From JAFGBI01 sp964480725 (lineage in GTDB: Bacteria > Myxococcota_A > Polyangia > Polyangiales > Polyangiaceae): a DNA stretch of 64,000 bases. The notes beneath the pieces are model-generated. The model was given only the letters and a program-made list of their open reading frames with translations. It was not told where the DNA came from and searched no databases. Shown piece after piece: positions 46,276-54,738 of this stretch (the first letter of the stretch is position 1; the number at the start of each line of letters is the position of its first letter). The position numbers were made by a program, and so were the translations under genes. Where the stretch lies: the NCBI GenBank assembly GCA_964480725.1, contig CAYZQO010000020.1, positions 1 through 64,000 of the forward strand. Direction: 5' to 3'.

Positions 46276-46899
46276 CTACGCACCGTCATCCAACCCGAGA
46301 CGCCGGCGCACCTGCGATAGCCGCTCGGCGACCCGATCGAGCACCTGCTCCTGGCCGATGGATCGAAGAAAATCACCGTACTCGGCGAGCCGAGCCCGCA
46401 GCGCGCGCCCGGCCGGCGTGTCCTCGCGGAGAGCGCGCGCGTCGTCGTCGACGACGTCGAAGTTGATGGTGCCCCGGCACCCCGGCACCCCGCAACGACA
46501 TGGGTCCCGGCCCGGCTGGTTGACGGTCACCCAGCCGTAGAAGATGGTGACCTCCTCGCCAGGCGCGATCGGTCGCCGGCACTGGATGCGCCCCTCGCGG
46601 TCCGAGTAGAGTTCCGCGTTCGGACAGCAGGAGTGATTGCAGAGCCACCCGCCCGGAACGGCGGTGTCGGGGATGATCACGGCCCAGCCCTCGGACAGGA
46701 GGGTGAGTTTGCCTTCTGCAGCGGCGATCGCCTCCGGGTCATCGAGCGGGAGCTTGCGCTGACTCGGCGCGTAGGGGACCACCACCTCACCGGCACCAAA
46801 CGCGCGCCGCGCAAAGACCCCGCGACCCTCGATGGAGCTCTGGCGGAACGCAACAGGCGCGAGGCTGAACATCGCCTTGGCGGCGTGACGCGAGGTCAT
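46276..46899 (-). CDS. SET-domain protein (putative lysine methyltransferase)
   Basis: 207-residue protein with a SET fold. IEGRGVFARRAFGAGEVV at residues about 23-40 is the N-SET start. NHSCCPNAELY (88-98) is the S-adenosylmethionine/pseudoknot motif NHSxxPN, and GEEVTIFYGW (114-123) matches the second motif. A post-SET-like zinc cluster CRCGVPGC (Cys134, 136, 141) follows. These are the diagnostic features of protein-lysine methyltransferases. No signal peptide is seen, so the target is cytoplasmic. An ATG at residue 10 is an alternative start. It lies alone between the histidine kinase and the riboswitch region. Confidence 0.8.
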   Translation of the reverse strand: MTSRHAAKAMFSLAPVAFRQSSIEGRGVFARRAFGAGEVVVPYAPSQRKLPLDDPEAIAAAEGKLTLLSEGWAVIIPDTAVPGGWLCNHSCCPNAELYSDREGRIQCRRPIAPGEEVTIFYGWVTVNQPGRDPCRCGVPGCRGTINFDVVDDDARALREDTPAGRALRARLAEYGDFLRSIGQEQVLDRVAERLSQVRRRLGLDDGA

Positions 46900-47102
46900 C
46901 GGGGCCGGGGCTCCAGGAGCGCCGCCGTGACGGCGGTCGGCGCTGGCCAGTATGGCGGAGCGGGCGCGTCCCTGTCTGCCCCGGGGACGCCAGGCGACCC
47001 GCGCACCCGAGCGGCCCGCGGCACCGACGAGCGCGTGGCCTTGCCGGCGGTCCGCCCCGACCGCGACCCTCCCGGCAGAGCGGCCTGGCGGCGCGGGCGA
47101 GT

Positions 47103-47131
47103 TTGACAACCCGCACGCCAGCCGGTATCGC
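47103..47131 (+). promoter_or_regulatory. promoter of the B12-uptake operon
   Basis: TTGACA (47103-47108), 17 bp, then TATCGC (47126-47131). The -35 is a consensus match and the -10 has its first three bases. It ends 21 bp before the cobalamin aptamer, as expected for a riboswitch leader. Confidence 0.65.
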
Positions 47132-47152
47132 CTGGCGACAATCGAAGCGTCA

Positions 47153-47301
47153 GGTCCCAGGGTGGGGAAGGTCGGTGCGATGCCGACGCGGTCCCGCCGC
47201 CGTATGTGGGGACGAAACCGGCCAGCAAAGCCACTGGGAGCGATCCTGGGAAGGCGCCGGGAGTAGGACGATCCACGAGCCGGAATATCCGCTCCGGGAC
47301 C
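47153..47301 (+). ncRNA. cobalamin (AdoCbl-type) riboswitch
   Basis: The conserved elements of the cobalamin aptamer appear in order: GGGAAGG (47165-47171), a GGTG-containing hairpin, GTCCCGCCGCCGTATG, the invariant GCCACTGGG (47230-47238), GGGAAGG (47248-47254) and GAGCCGGAATATCC (47277-47290). GGTCCC (47153-47158) pairs with GGGACC (47296-47301), closing the aptamer. Downstream CCTCC/GGAGG segments may form the expression platform. It should lower expression of the B12-uptake genes when cobalamin is plentiful. Confidence 0.93.
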
Positions 47302-47426
47302 GCGTGGGTGGTCGCCTCCGAGGGGAGGAGCCTCACGCTCTCAGCGCGGCACCTCGTGCCTCCGCGCCCCCCCACGACGCCCCCACCCATGACGGAGGAT
47401 CAGTGGCGGTCGACCAGGGATTTTTC

Positions 47427-48494
47427 ATGCGCCGCGCGGGGCGGGCGGCCTCGTGCCTCCTCGGCGGCGCGCTCTCGGTGTGGGGCTGCGGCCCAGCGAC
47501 CGACGACCCGTCGGCGGACGCGCCGGCCGGCGCCGCGGGCGCGACGACCGGCGCCACGGCGGGCACCGCGGGGGCGACGCTGGAGCTACCGAGCTGCCTC
47601 ACGCCGTGGGCGCCCTTGCTGGACGGCGTTCACCCCGGCGCCGTGCTCGCGTTCACCGCACCGTCGAGCGCGCCGCTCGAGGTGGGGACCGCGCTCGACC
47701 CGGCCGCAGCCGCGCCGGAGGAGTGGCTCGACCAGGAGACGGTCACGCTGCCCGAGACGGGAGCGCTCACGGTGTTCGCCCGCGTCGCCGACCCCGCCTG
47801 CGACGCCAGCTGGTTCTCGCACCGCTACCCCGTCGTCGCCGCCTATCCCGGGCCCGCGGGCACCCCCGACACCACCGCCATCGCGCGCGACGACCCGCGG
47901 ATCGCTGGCTGGGCCGCGGCGGTCGAGGCGCTGGAGCTCGGTGCCGGGAGTGACGATCCTGATCTCCGCGATCCGGCGCGCGCGCTTGGACCCGCGGAGG
48001 GGACCGCGCTCGACGCGGTGTCGCTCGGCGAGGGCGGGACGATCACGCTCCGCTTCGACCCCCCCATCGCGGACGGCGACGGCCCCGACCTCGCCGTCTT
48101 CGAGAACGGCTTCAGCGCCTCCTTCCTCGAGCTGGGGATGGTCGAGGTGTCGAGCGACGGCGTTCACTTCGTGCGCTTCGACTGCGCCTCCCTGGGGACG
48201 TCGCCGCTCGGCCCCTTCGGGACGCTCGACACCACTCTGCTCGCCGGGCTCGCCGGCAAGTACGAGCAGGGCCACGGCACCCCGTTCGATCTCGCGTCGC
48301 TCCGCGCCCGTCCCGAGGTCCAGGTCGGCGCCCTCGATCTCGCTCGCGTCACGCTGGTGCGCGTGGTGGACGTGGTGGGGGACGGGTCGGTCACCGACTC
48401 CTTCGGCCACCCCGTTTACGATCCGTACCCCACCGCCCAGACCGCCGGCTTCGACCTCGACGCCGTGGCCGCGCTCCATGCCGCGGGCCGCTAG
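47427..48494 (+). CDS. riboswitch-controlled surface lipoprotein
   Basis: 355-residue lipoprotein (lipobox SVWGC), first gene after the cobalamin riboswitch. After a Thr/Ala linker, one domain has an Ig-like beta pattern. A second has GTALDAVSLGEGGTITLRF, DLAVFENGFSASFLELGMVEVSSDG and the C-terminal VRVVDVVGDG ... DPYPTAQTAGFDLDAVAALH. I recognise this last pattern as a lipoprotein type found beside BtuB genes, but cannot name it. It is probably an outer-leaflet helper in cobalamin capture. The ATG at 47427 follows AGGGA. Its 3' end overlaps btuB by 17 bp. Confidence 0.75.
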   Translation: MRRAGRAASCLLGGALSVWGCGPATDDPSADAPAGAAGATTGATAGTAGATLELPSCLTPWAPLLDGVHPGAVLAFTAPSSAPLEVGTALDPAAAAPEEWLDQETVTLPETGALTVFARVADPACDASWFSHRYPVVAAYPGPAGTPDTTAIARDDPRIAGWAAAVEALELGAGSDDPDLRDPARALGPAEGTALDAVSLGEGGTITLRFDPPIADGDGPDLAVFENGFSASFLELGMVEVSSDGVHFVRFDCASLGTSPLGPFGTLDTTLLAGLAGKYEQGHGTPFDLASLRARPEVQVGALDLARVTLVRVVDVVGDGSVTDSFGHPVYDPYPTAQTAGFDLDAVAALHAAGR

Positions 48495-50580
48495 CCTCCG
48501 CGCGCGAGGGTCGCGCCTCGCCGCGGCGCTCCTGACGACCGCGCTCACGGCCCCCGCGACCGCCACGCCGGACGCGGCCCCCCCGCCGGCAGCGCCCGCA
48601 GCGGGTGGCGGGGACCAGACCCCGGACCCGGACGCTCCGGCGCGCGCGACGCCACCTCCCATCGAGATCCGGATCGAGGGCGACGGGCGTCCGGGGCCCG
48701 CGCGGGATCCGTCCGCCGCCGCCACCGTGCTCCGTGGTGAGGAGCTCCAGCGCCCCGGCGCCAGCGTCACCGAGCTGGTCGCCGACGCGCCCGGGGTGCA
48801 GACGCGGCGCACGGGCGCCGACAGCGACCTGGCCACCGCGAGCCTCCGGGGCGCCACCGCGGCGCAGACGCCCGTGTACCTCGCGGGCGTGCGGCTCAAC
48901 GACGACGTGACGGGGGTCGCCGACCTCTCTACGGTCCCGCCCTTCCTCCTCCACCGGATCGAGCTTTACCGCGGCAGCGCCCCGGCCGAGGCGGATCGGC
49001 TCGGGATCGGGGGTGCGATCCTGCTCGAGCCCCGCCTCCCCATCGGCCCCGAGCTTCGCCTCGGCGAGCTCGTCGGGAGCCACGGCGCACGCGGAGCCTG
49101 GCTCGCGGCGGCCACGGGCGACGCCCGCCGCGGCGCCCTGGTCGCGCTCCGTCACGACGCGGCGACGAACGACTTCGACTACGTCAGCGACGCCGGCACC
49201 CGCTTCGAGCCCGCCGACGACCGCCGGGTGGAGCGCGCCAACGGTGACCACTCGACCTGGGATATCTGGTCGATCGGACGCTTCGCCGTCGGCGAGCGCG
49301 CGCGGGTGACCCTGGTCTATGCCGGCTTCGCCCGAGAGCAGGGCGTCACCGGTCTGTCCGTGCTGCCCGCGGCGCGGAGCCGCGCGCGGATCGGGCGTCA
49401 GCTCCTCGCCGCCTCCGCCGTCGTCCCCTGCGCGGCGGCCGACGGTGACCGCAACCGCTGTGAGCTCGAACTCGTCACCTCCGGGCTCGCCGCGAGAACG
49501 GCGCTCGACGACCCAGCGCGCGAGCTCGCGCTCGGCTCGACGGCCATCGCCACCGACGGCCGCCGCTTCGGGCAGGTGATCCGCTGGCGCGTCTCGCCGG
49601 CGCGCGCCGTCTCCTTGACGGTGAGCGGCGAACAGAGCGTGGAGACGGTCGCCCTCGCGCGGTCGCTCGACCCGGGAGGCGCCTTCTCGCTCGCGGCGCG
49701 CCGCAGCGTCACTCGACCGGCCGCGAGCGTCACCGTCACTCCCTCCCACACCGTCGAGGCGCTCGCCCTCACGGCGCTCGAGTGCCACGCGACGGCGGGC
49801 CCGGGGGGCAGCGCCGGGTGCGACGTGCTGGAGCCGGTGGGTCGCGCCGGGCTGCGGCTGAGCCCGGCACCGTTCATCGACCTCCTCGCCAACGCAGGCC
49901 GGACCGTGCGGGTCCCGACGCTCGGCGAGCTGTACGGCCTGGCCCCCCTCGTGCGCGGCAACGCCGAGCTGGAGCCGGAGACGGGCGCCGCCGTGGACGT
50001 CGGCGTCCGCGCTCGCGGCGACGATCCGGGCTCGGGGCTCGCGGGCGATCTCGAGGCGTTCGCCTTTCGGCGCCGGGTCGAGCACTTGGTGAGCTACCGC
50101 CAGAGCTTCCGCCAGCTCGTCCCCGAGAACCTCGGCGCAGCACGGATCCAGGGCCTCGAGCTCGCGGGCGAGCTCCGCTGGCGGCGCGCCCTGCGGCTCG
50201 GCACCACGGTGACCCTCGAGGACCCGCGCGACATCTCGCCCGACCGGACGCTCGCCAACGACCTCTTGCCGCTCCACTCGCGGCTGGTGGTCGCGCAGCA
50301 CCTCGAGGGGTCGCTCGCCCCCCACCGCGCGGGGCTCGACCGGCTCACCGCCGGCGCGCGGCTCCGCCACCGCTCCTCGCGCTATCAGGACCCGGCCGGT
50401 CTGGTCGTGATCCCGCGCCAGACTGCGCTGGATCTCGAGATCACGGCCACGCTGCTCGGCGATCGGATCGGGCTCAGCGCGGCGCTGGAGAACGCGCTCG
50501 ACGCCCCGGAGTGGGATCTCGTCGGGCTCGCGCTCCCCGGCCGCACCCTGACCGGCTCGCTGGAGGCTCGACTGCCGTGA
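48478..50580 (+). CDS. btuB: TonB-dependent outer-membrane cobalamin receptor (BtuB-like)
   Basis: 700-residue TonB-dependent receptor. A signal peptide (ending TAPATATP) is followed by a Pro/Ala linker, a TonB-box-like IEIRIEGDG, and a plug domain (TVLRGEELQRPGASVTELVADAPGVQTRRTG, VYLAGVRLNDD, FLLHRIELYRGSAPAEADRLGIGGAILLEPR). The barrel includes the family signature VRVPTLGELYGLAPLVRGNAELEPETGAAVDVGV. Operon position behind the cobalamin riboswitch makes vitamin B12 the likely ligand. It overlaps the upstream lipoprotein gene by 17 bp and is followed 11 bp later by the propeller lipoprotein. Confidence 0.88.
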   Translation: MPRAASLRARGSRLAAALLTTALTAPATATPDAAPPPAAPAAGGGDQTPDPDAPARATPPPIEIRIEGDGRPGPARDPSAAATVLRGEELQRPGASVTELVADAPGVQTRRTGADSDLATASLRGATAAQTPVYLAGVRLNDDVTGVADLSTVPPFLLHRIELYRGSAPAEADRLGIGGAILLEPRLPIGPELRLGELVGSHGARGAWLAAATGDARRGALVALRHDAATNDFDYVSDAGTRFEPADDRRVERANGDHSTWDIWSIGRFAVGERARVTLVYAGFAREQGVTGLSVLPAARSRARIGRQLLAASAVVPCAAADGDRNRCELELVTSGLAARTALDDPARELALGSTAIATDGRRFGQVIRWRVSPARAVSLTVSGEQSVETVALARSLDPGGAFSLAARRSVTRPAASVTVTPSHTVEALALTALECHATAGPGGSAGCDVLEPVGRAGLRLSPAPFIDLLANAGRTVRVPTLGELYGLAPLVRGNAELEPETGAAVDVGVRARGDDPGSGLAGDLEAFAFRRRVEHLVSYRQSFRQLVPENLGAARIQGLELAGELRWRRALRLGTTVTLEDPRDISPDRTLANDLLPLHSRLVVAQHLEGSLAPHRAGLDRLTAGARLRHRSSRYQDPAGLVVIPRQTALDLEITATLLGDRIGLSAALENALDAPEWDLVGLALPGRTLTGSLEARLP

Positions 50581-50591
50581 GAGCTACATTT

Positions 50592-51905
50592 ATGCGTCTG
50601 GACATATGTATGTTTCTGGCGGGCCGCGGCACGCACCGAAGCCTCCGTGGCCTTCTCGGCGCGGCGCTCGTCGCGACGGGAAGCGCCTTCGCCGCCGCAT
50701 GCGACGTCCCCCCACCCGCGCCGGCCGGGGGGGTCCTCCTCGTCGACGAGGACCCGGGCGGCTGTGCGCGCGGCTTCGTCGTGGTCAGCTCCGACTACCA
50801 GTCGACCAGCGTCGGGCTCGTCGCGCGCGACGGGACCGTCCTCGTCCCCTCGCTGCTGTCCTCCGGGAGCGCCGCCCCGGAGCTGTCCGCCGCGCTCGGC
50901 GGCGACGTCGTCCTGCCCACCATGGCGCCCGGCGGCGACGAGCTGGTCCTCCTGGATCGCTACCCCGCCAGCGTCGTCACCTGGGTCGACCTCCGCACGG
51001 CGAAGGTGCGCGGGCAGCTCTCGGTGGCCACCGGCTTCCTCTCCAACCCGCACGACTACATCATGATGGCGCCGAACCGCGCCTACGTCACCCGGTTCGA
51101 GTCCAACGCCGCGCCGGGCTCGGAGCCCTTCGACGCGGGCGGCGATCTGCTCGAGCTCGACCCGGACCGGCTGGCCATCGTGGGGCGGATCCCGCTCGAG
51201 CCCGCCCTCGAGGGCGAGCCCGGCGTGCCGCTGCCGCGCCCGGATCGCGCAGCGTGGGTCGACGAACGGCTCCTGGTGCTCCTCGGCGGCTACTCGGCCG
51301 ATTTCGCCGTGTCCGCGGCCGCACGCCTGGTCGCGGTCGACCCGGACGCAGCGAGGATCGAAGAGACGCTGGTCCTCGATGGCGTGCACGGTTGCTCGGG
51401 GCTCGCCCTGTCCCCGGACGGGAGCGAGCTCGCCCTCGCGTGCACGGGCGAATGGGCCGGCGATGGCGTCCCGGACCTCGCCGGCTCGGCCGTGGTGCGC
51501 GTCCGGACCGCGCCCCCGCTGACCGAGCTCGGCCGCACGACGGCGACGGAGTTCGGCGAGGGGCCGATCGGGATGTCGGTGAGCTACGCGAGCCCGTCGC
51601 GCCTCGTCTTCACGACGCTGGGCCGCTTCGGCGACGCCGCGGCGCCCGCGCTGGACGATGCCCTGGTCGAGCTCGATCTCGACGACGGGACGCACCACAC
51701 CCGGCTCCGCTCGACGGGAACCCCGTTCACGCTCGGGGACGTGAGCTGCGACGCGAGCTGCGGCGTCTGCTTCGTCGCCGACGCCGGACGGGACGGCGGC
51801 GTCCTCCAGCGCCTCGTCGTCGGCGACTCTGGACTGGGAGAGCCCACCGCGATCACCCTCGCGGACGGCATCGGGCTGCCCCCACGCCACGTCGCCACGT
51901 TCTGA
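50592..51905 (+). CDS. beta-propeller-like lipoprotein (BtuG-like candidate)
   Basis: 437-residue lipoprotein: signal peptide with lipobox FAAAC. The body repeats 40-50-residue beta segments of the YVTN/YncE kind: RAYVTRFESN, GDLLELDPDRLAIVGRIPLE, ARLVAVDPDAARIEETLVLDG, GCSGLALSPDGSELALACTG and DALVELDLDDGTHHTRLRSTG. That predicts a seven-bladed propeller. In Bacteroidetes a propeller lipoprotein, BtuG, sits on BtuB and binds B12 extremely tightly. Here the gene follows btuB by 11 bp under one riboswitch, so an equivalent role is a strong inference. The start lies in an unusually AT-rich patch, and the ATG at 50610 is an alternative. Confidence 0.72.
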   Translation: MRLDICMFLAGRGTHRSLRGLLGAALVATGSAFAAACDVPPPAPAGGVLLVDEDPGGCARGFVVVSSDYQSTSVGLVARDGTVLVPSLLSSGSAAPELSAALGGDVVLPTMAPGGDELVLLDRYPASVVTWVDLRTAKVRGQLSVATGFLSNPHDYIMMAPNRAYVTRFESNAAPGSEPFDAGGDLLELDPDRLAIVGRIPLEPALEGEPGVPLPRPDRAAWVDERLLVLLGGYSADFAVSAAARLVAVDPDAARIEETLVLDGVHGCSGLALSPDGSELALACTGEWAGDGVPDLAGSAVVRVRTAPPLTELGRTTATEFGEGPIGMSVSYASPSRLVFTTLGRFGDAAAPALDDALVELDLDDGTHHTRLRSTGTPFTLGDVSCDASCGVCFVADAGRDGGVLQRLVVGDSGLGEPTAITLADGIGLPPRHVATF

Positions 51906-52016
51906 CGCGAAGCGTCGGTCGCTCGGCCTACTCCCGAACCCCAGCACCCGGCAGCACCCCCCGGCACCCGGAGCCGAATTCCAGAAACTGACGGAAGCCG
52001 TGGACGATCACGGCCC

Positions 52017-54149
52017 ATGGCAAGCCTGCGAGTCGATGCGTTCGTACTGTTCGGTGCCCTGGCGGGGGCCGCGGCGTGCAAGAGCGGGCCCGACGACGGT
52101 TGTGCGGGCACGCTCTCCTGCGACGGCACCGCCTCGATCGACGGCGGTGGATCGAGCGCGGGGGGCGAAGGCGGCACCGCCGACGAGGCTGCGAGCGGGG
52201 GTGATCCGGCCCGTGGCGGCGCCAGCGGGGGTCCGGGCGGGGCCCGGCCGGGGGACGACACCGGCGGCGCGCTCCCCAACGGTCGCGCGGGCGCCGCCCC
52301 AGGGGGCGCCGGCGGCCTCTCCGCGGAAGGACGCGCCGACGCCGGTCCGGGGAGCGCCGGCGGCCTCTTCGCGGAAGGACGCGCGGGCGCCGCCCCAGGG
52401 GGCGCCAGCGGCCTCTCCGCGGAAGGACGCGCCGGAGCGCCGCTCCCGAGCGCGGGGAGCGCGAACGACACCGGGAGCGCGGGCGACGCGGGGGGCACGG
52501 AGACCGCGAGCGATTTCGGGCCGTGCGAGGTGGATGGAGCGCTCGGGTGCGCCGAACCGGCGGGGGTGGCGGCGCTCCTCTGCCACGACGGCGCCTGGAC
52601 ACTCCGGCAGACCTGCGGCCCCACGGAGCGCTGCGACAGCGCGAGCGGGACCTGCCTCCCCATCGCCCCGGGCTGCGCCGACCTCGAGCCGGGCGCGGCC
52701 TTCTGCTCGACGGACCGGGTGCTGACCACCTGTGGGCCGGACCTCGTCACCACCGAGGACACCCCCTGCGAAGCGCGCTGCGACGAGAGCGCCCGTGCCT
52801 GTGCCGAGCCCACCTGCGGCGACGGCGTGCTGCACGACGACGAGCAGTGCGACGACGGCAACGAGGACGCCGGCGACGGCTGCACGCCCAACTGTCGGCA
52901 CGAGGCCGTTTCCCTCGCGCTCGGCAGCACGCACAGCTGCGCCCTGGGCGCGAACGGAACGGTCAAGTGCTGGGGCGGCAACAGCTCGGGACAGCTCGGC
53001 CTTGGCGACACCCAGGCTCGCGGCGACGAGCCCAGCGAGATGGGCGAAGCGCTCACCGCCGTGAACCTCGGCGAGGGGCGGCAGGCCCGGGCGCTCGCCG
53101 CCGGCTCCGCTCACACCTGCGCGCTCCTCGAAGACGGCGCGATCAAGTGCTGGGGCGCGAACACCAAGGGTCAGCTCGGCCTCGGCGACACCCAGGATCG
53201 CGGCGACGAGCCCAACGAGATGGGCGACGCCCTTCACACGGTGGAGCTCGGCGTCGGGCGCACGGCGGTCACGCTCGCGGCTGGGGGCCACAACACCTGC
53301 GCCTTGCTGGACGTGGGCACCATCGTCTGTTGGGGTGACAACGAGTACTCGCAGTGCGGCTCCTCGAGCTCGCCCGCCATCGGCGACGAGCCCAGCGAGA
53401 CGGGAGGCTCCCTCGTCCGCATCGACCCGCCCAAGCCCACGCGGTCCCTCTCCGTCGGAACCGGCCACGTGTGCGCCTTGACGACGGCCGGCGATGTGTA
53501 CTGCTGGGGCGACAACCGAGGCGGGCAGCTCGGCGTCGGCGTCGACGAGGCGCTCGACGGACCCGTCGACGAGGTGAGGGAGGGGCTCCTCGGCGTCGAT
53601 CTCGGCGCAGACCGGACCGCGATGACGGTCGGGATGGGCACCTGCAACTACGGCTACAAGTCGGACTCGGCCCCCTTCTCCTGCGCGATCCGGGACGACG
53701 GGGCGCTCCGCTGCTGGGGATACCTCGGCTTCCTCCTCGCTGACGCCAGCGAGGTCGGCAGTGAGCCGAACCAGCTGGGCGCCGCGCTCCCCACGTTCGC
53801 CCTGCCCCCAGGGCGCGCAGCGGTCGCCCTCGACGCCGGGTGCCGGCACGTCTGCGTGCTCGAGGACGACGGCGGCGTGCGCTGCTGGGGTGCGACCGAC
53901 GTGTTCGCCGGCGGGCACGATCCGGTAGCGGCGGGCATTGTCCCGGACGCCGTGCCGCTCGGCAAGGGACGCCGGGCGAATGCCCTCTCCGCCAGCGGCA
54001 GTCACACCTGCGTCCTGCTCGACGAGGGCTCGGTCAAGTGCTGGGGCCTGAACAGCTCCGGTCAGCTCGGCCTCGGGGACGTGACCGAACGGGGCAACGT
54101 CGTGACCGCGCTCGGCGACGCCCTGCCCGCGGTCCCCCTCACCTTCTGA
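52017..54149 (+). CDS. RCC1-repeat lipoprotein, 7 repeats
   Basis: 710-residue lipoprotein (lipobox AAAC). A Gly/Ala/Ser linker includes three 48-bp tandem repeats. A cysteine-rich segment follows (CGDGVLHDDEQCDDGNEDAGDGC, DUF4215-like). Seven RCC1 repeats, each with a CAL...G..KCWG motif (THSCALGANGTVKCWG to SHTCVLLDEGSVKCWG), complete one propeller. Between repeats runs a second periodic motif, LGLGDTQxRGDEPxEMGDAL. The architecture is close to the 14-repeat lipoprotein at 38447-41155 but with one propeller. It is probably surface-exposed and binding. Confidence 0.85.
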   Translation: MASLRVDAFVLFGALAGAAACKSGPDDGCAGTLSCDGTASIDGGGSSAGGEGGTADEAASGGDPARGGASGGPGGARPGDDTGGALPNGRAGAAPGGAGGLSAEGRADAGPGSAGGLFAEGRAGAAPGGASGLSAEGRAGAPLPSAGSANDTGSAGDAGGTETASDFGPCEVDGALGCAEPAGVAALLCHDGAWTLRQTCGPTERCDSASGTCLPIAPGCADLEPGAAFCSTDRVLTTCGPDLVTTEDTPCEARCDESARACAEPTCGDGVLHDDEQCDDGNEDAGDGCTPNCRHEAVSLALGSTHSCALGANGTVKCWGGNSSGQLGLGDTQARGDEPSEMGEALTAVNLGEGRQARALAAGSAHTCALLEDGAIKCWGANTKGQLGLGDTQDRGDEPNEMGDALHTVELGVGRTAVTLAAGGHNTCALLDVGTIVCWGDNEYSQCGSSSSPAIGDEPSETGGSLVRIDPPKPTRSLSVGTGHVCALTTAGDVYCWGDNRGGQLGVGVDEALDGPVDEVREGLLGVDLGADRTAMTVGMGTCNYGYKSDSAPFSCAIRDDGALRCWGYLGFLLADASEVGSEPNQLGAALPTFALPPGRAAVALDAGCRHVCVLEDDGGVRCWGATDVFAGGHDPVAAGIVPDAVPLGKGRRANALSASGSHTCVLLDEGSVKCWGLNSSGQLGLGDVTERGNVVTALGDALPAVPLTF
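52281..52424. repeat. 48-bp tandem repeat, three copies
   Basis: Copies at 52281-52328, 52329-52376 and 52377-52424, followed by a partial fourth, encode a 16-residue unit of the form GRAGAAPGGAGGLSAE in the linker of the RCC1 lipoprotein. Copies one and three are nearly identical; the middle one has diverged. Confidence 0.9.
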
Positions 54150-54198
54150 CACGTCCGGTGTTCTCCCACGGTTTAACGCCAGGTAGGCTGCGGGCGCC

Positions 54199-54738
54199 AT
54201 GCACCGGATCGATCCCCGCGACCTCACCCTCGCCCCCTTCCGCAAGCTCGACCGGGACTGGGCGCTGCTCGTCTCCGGCTGGGAGCGGCCCAACCCCATG
54301 ACGGTGTCCTGGGGCGGCTTCGGTACCCTTTGGAACCGCCCGGTGGTGACCGTGTACGTGCGCCGCATTCGCCACACCTTCGCCTGCCTGGAGGAGTCGG
54401 GCGAGCTCACGCTCTCTTTTCTGCCCCCGGACCGGCGCGCGGCGCTGGACATCTGCGGGAACGTGTCCGGGCGCGATGAGGACAAGTGGCGCCTGTCCGG
54501 CCTCGAACCGGAGCCGAGCGAGATGATCCGGGTGCCACGGGTGAAGGGCGCGGAGCTAGCGCTCGAGGGCCGCGTGCTGGCCTCGGTGGACCTCGAGCCC
54601 GAGCGGCTCCGGGATCGGTCGGTCCTGACGCTCTACGCCGGGGACGACTGGCACCGCGCCTACTTCGCCCAGGTGCTCGCCGTCTTCACGACGGCGGCGC
54701 CGGTCGACGCCCCCGCTCAGGGAGGCGCGTCGAAGTAG
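54199..54738 (+). CDS. flavin reductase-like FMN-binding protein
   Basis: 179-residue protein of the split-barrel flavin reductase family. ALLVSGWERPNPMTVSWGGFGTLWNRPVVTVYVRRIRHTFACLEESGELTLSFLP matches the flavoredoxin-type pattern: the N-terminal strand, the TxSWGGxG FMN loop, then the R..R.T...E region. The rest (FDICGNVSGRDEDKW-like) fits the same family. It likely binds FMN and may reduce flavin or a small substrate. Its 3' end overlaps the convergent gene by 22 bp, and no operon partner is visible. Confidence 0.75.
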   Translation: MHRIDPRDLTLAPFRKLDRDWALLVSGWERPNPMTVSWGGFGTLWNRPVVTVYVRRIRHTFACLEESGELTLSFLPPDRRAALDICGNVSGRDEDKWRLSGLEPEPSEMIRVPRVKGAELALEGRVLASVDLEPERLRDRSVLTLYAGDDWHRAYFAQVLAVFTTAAPVDAPAQGGASK

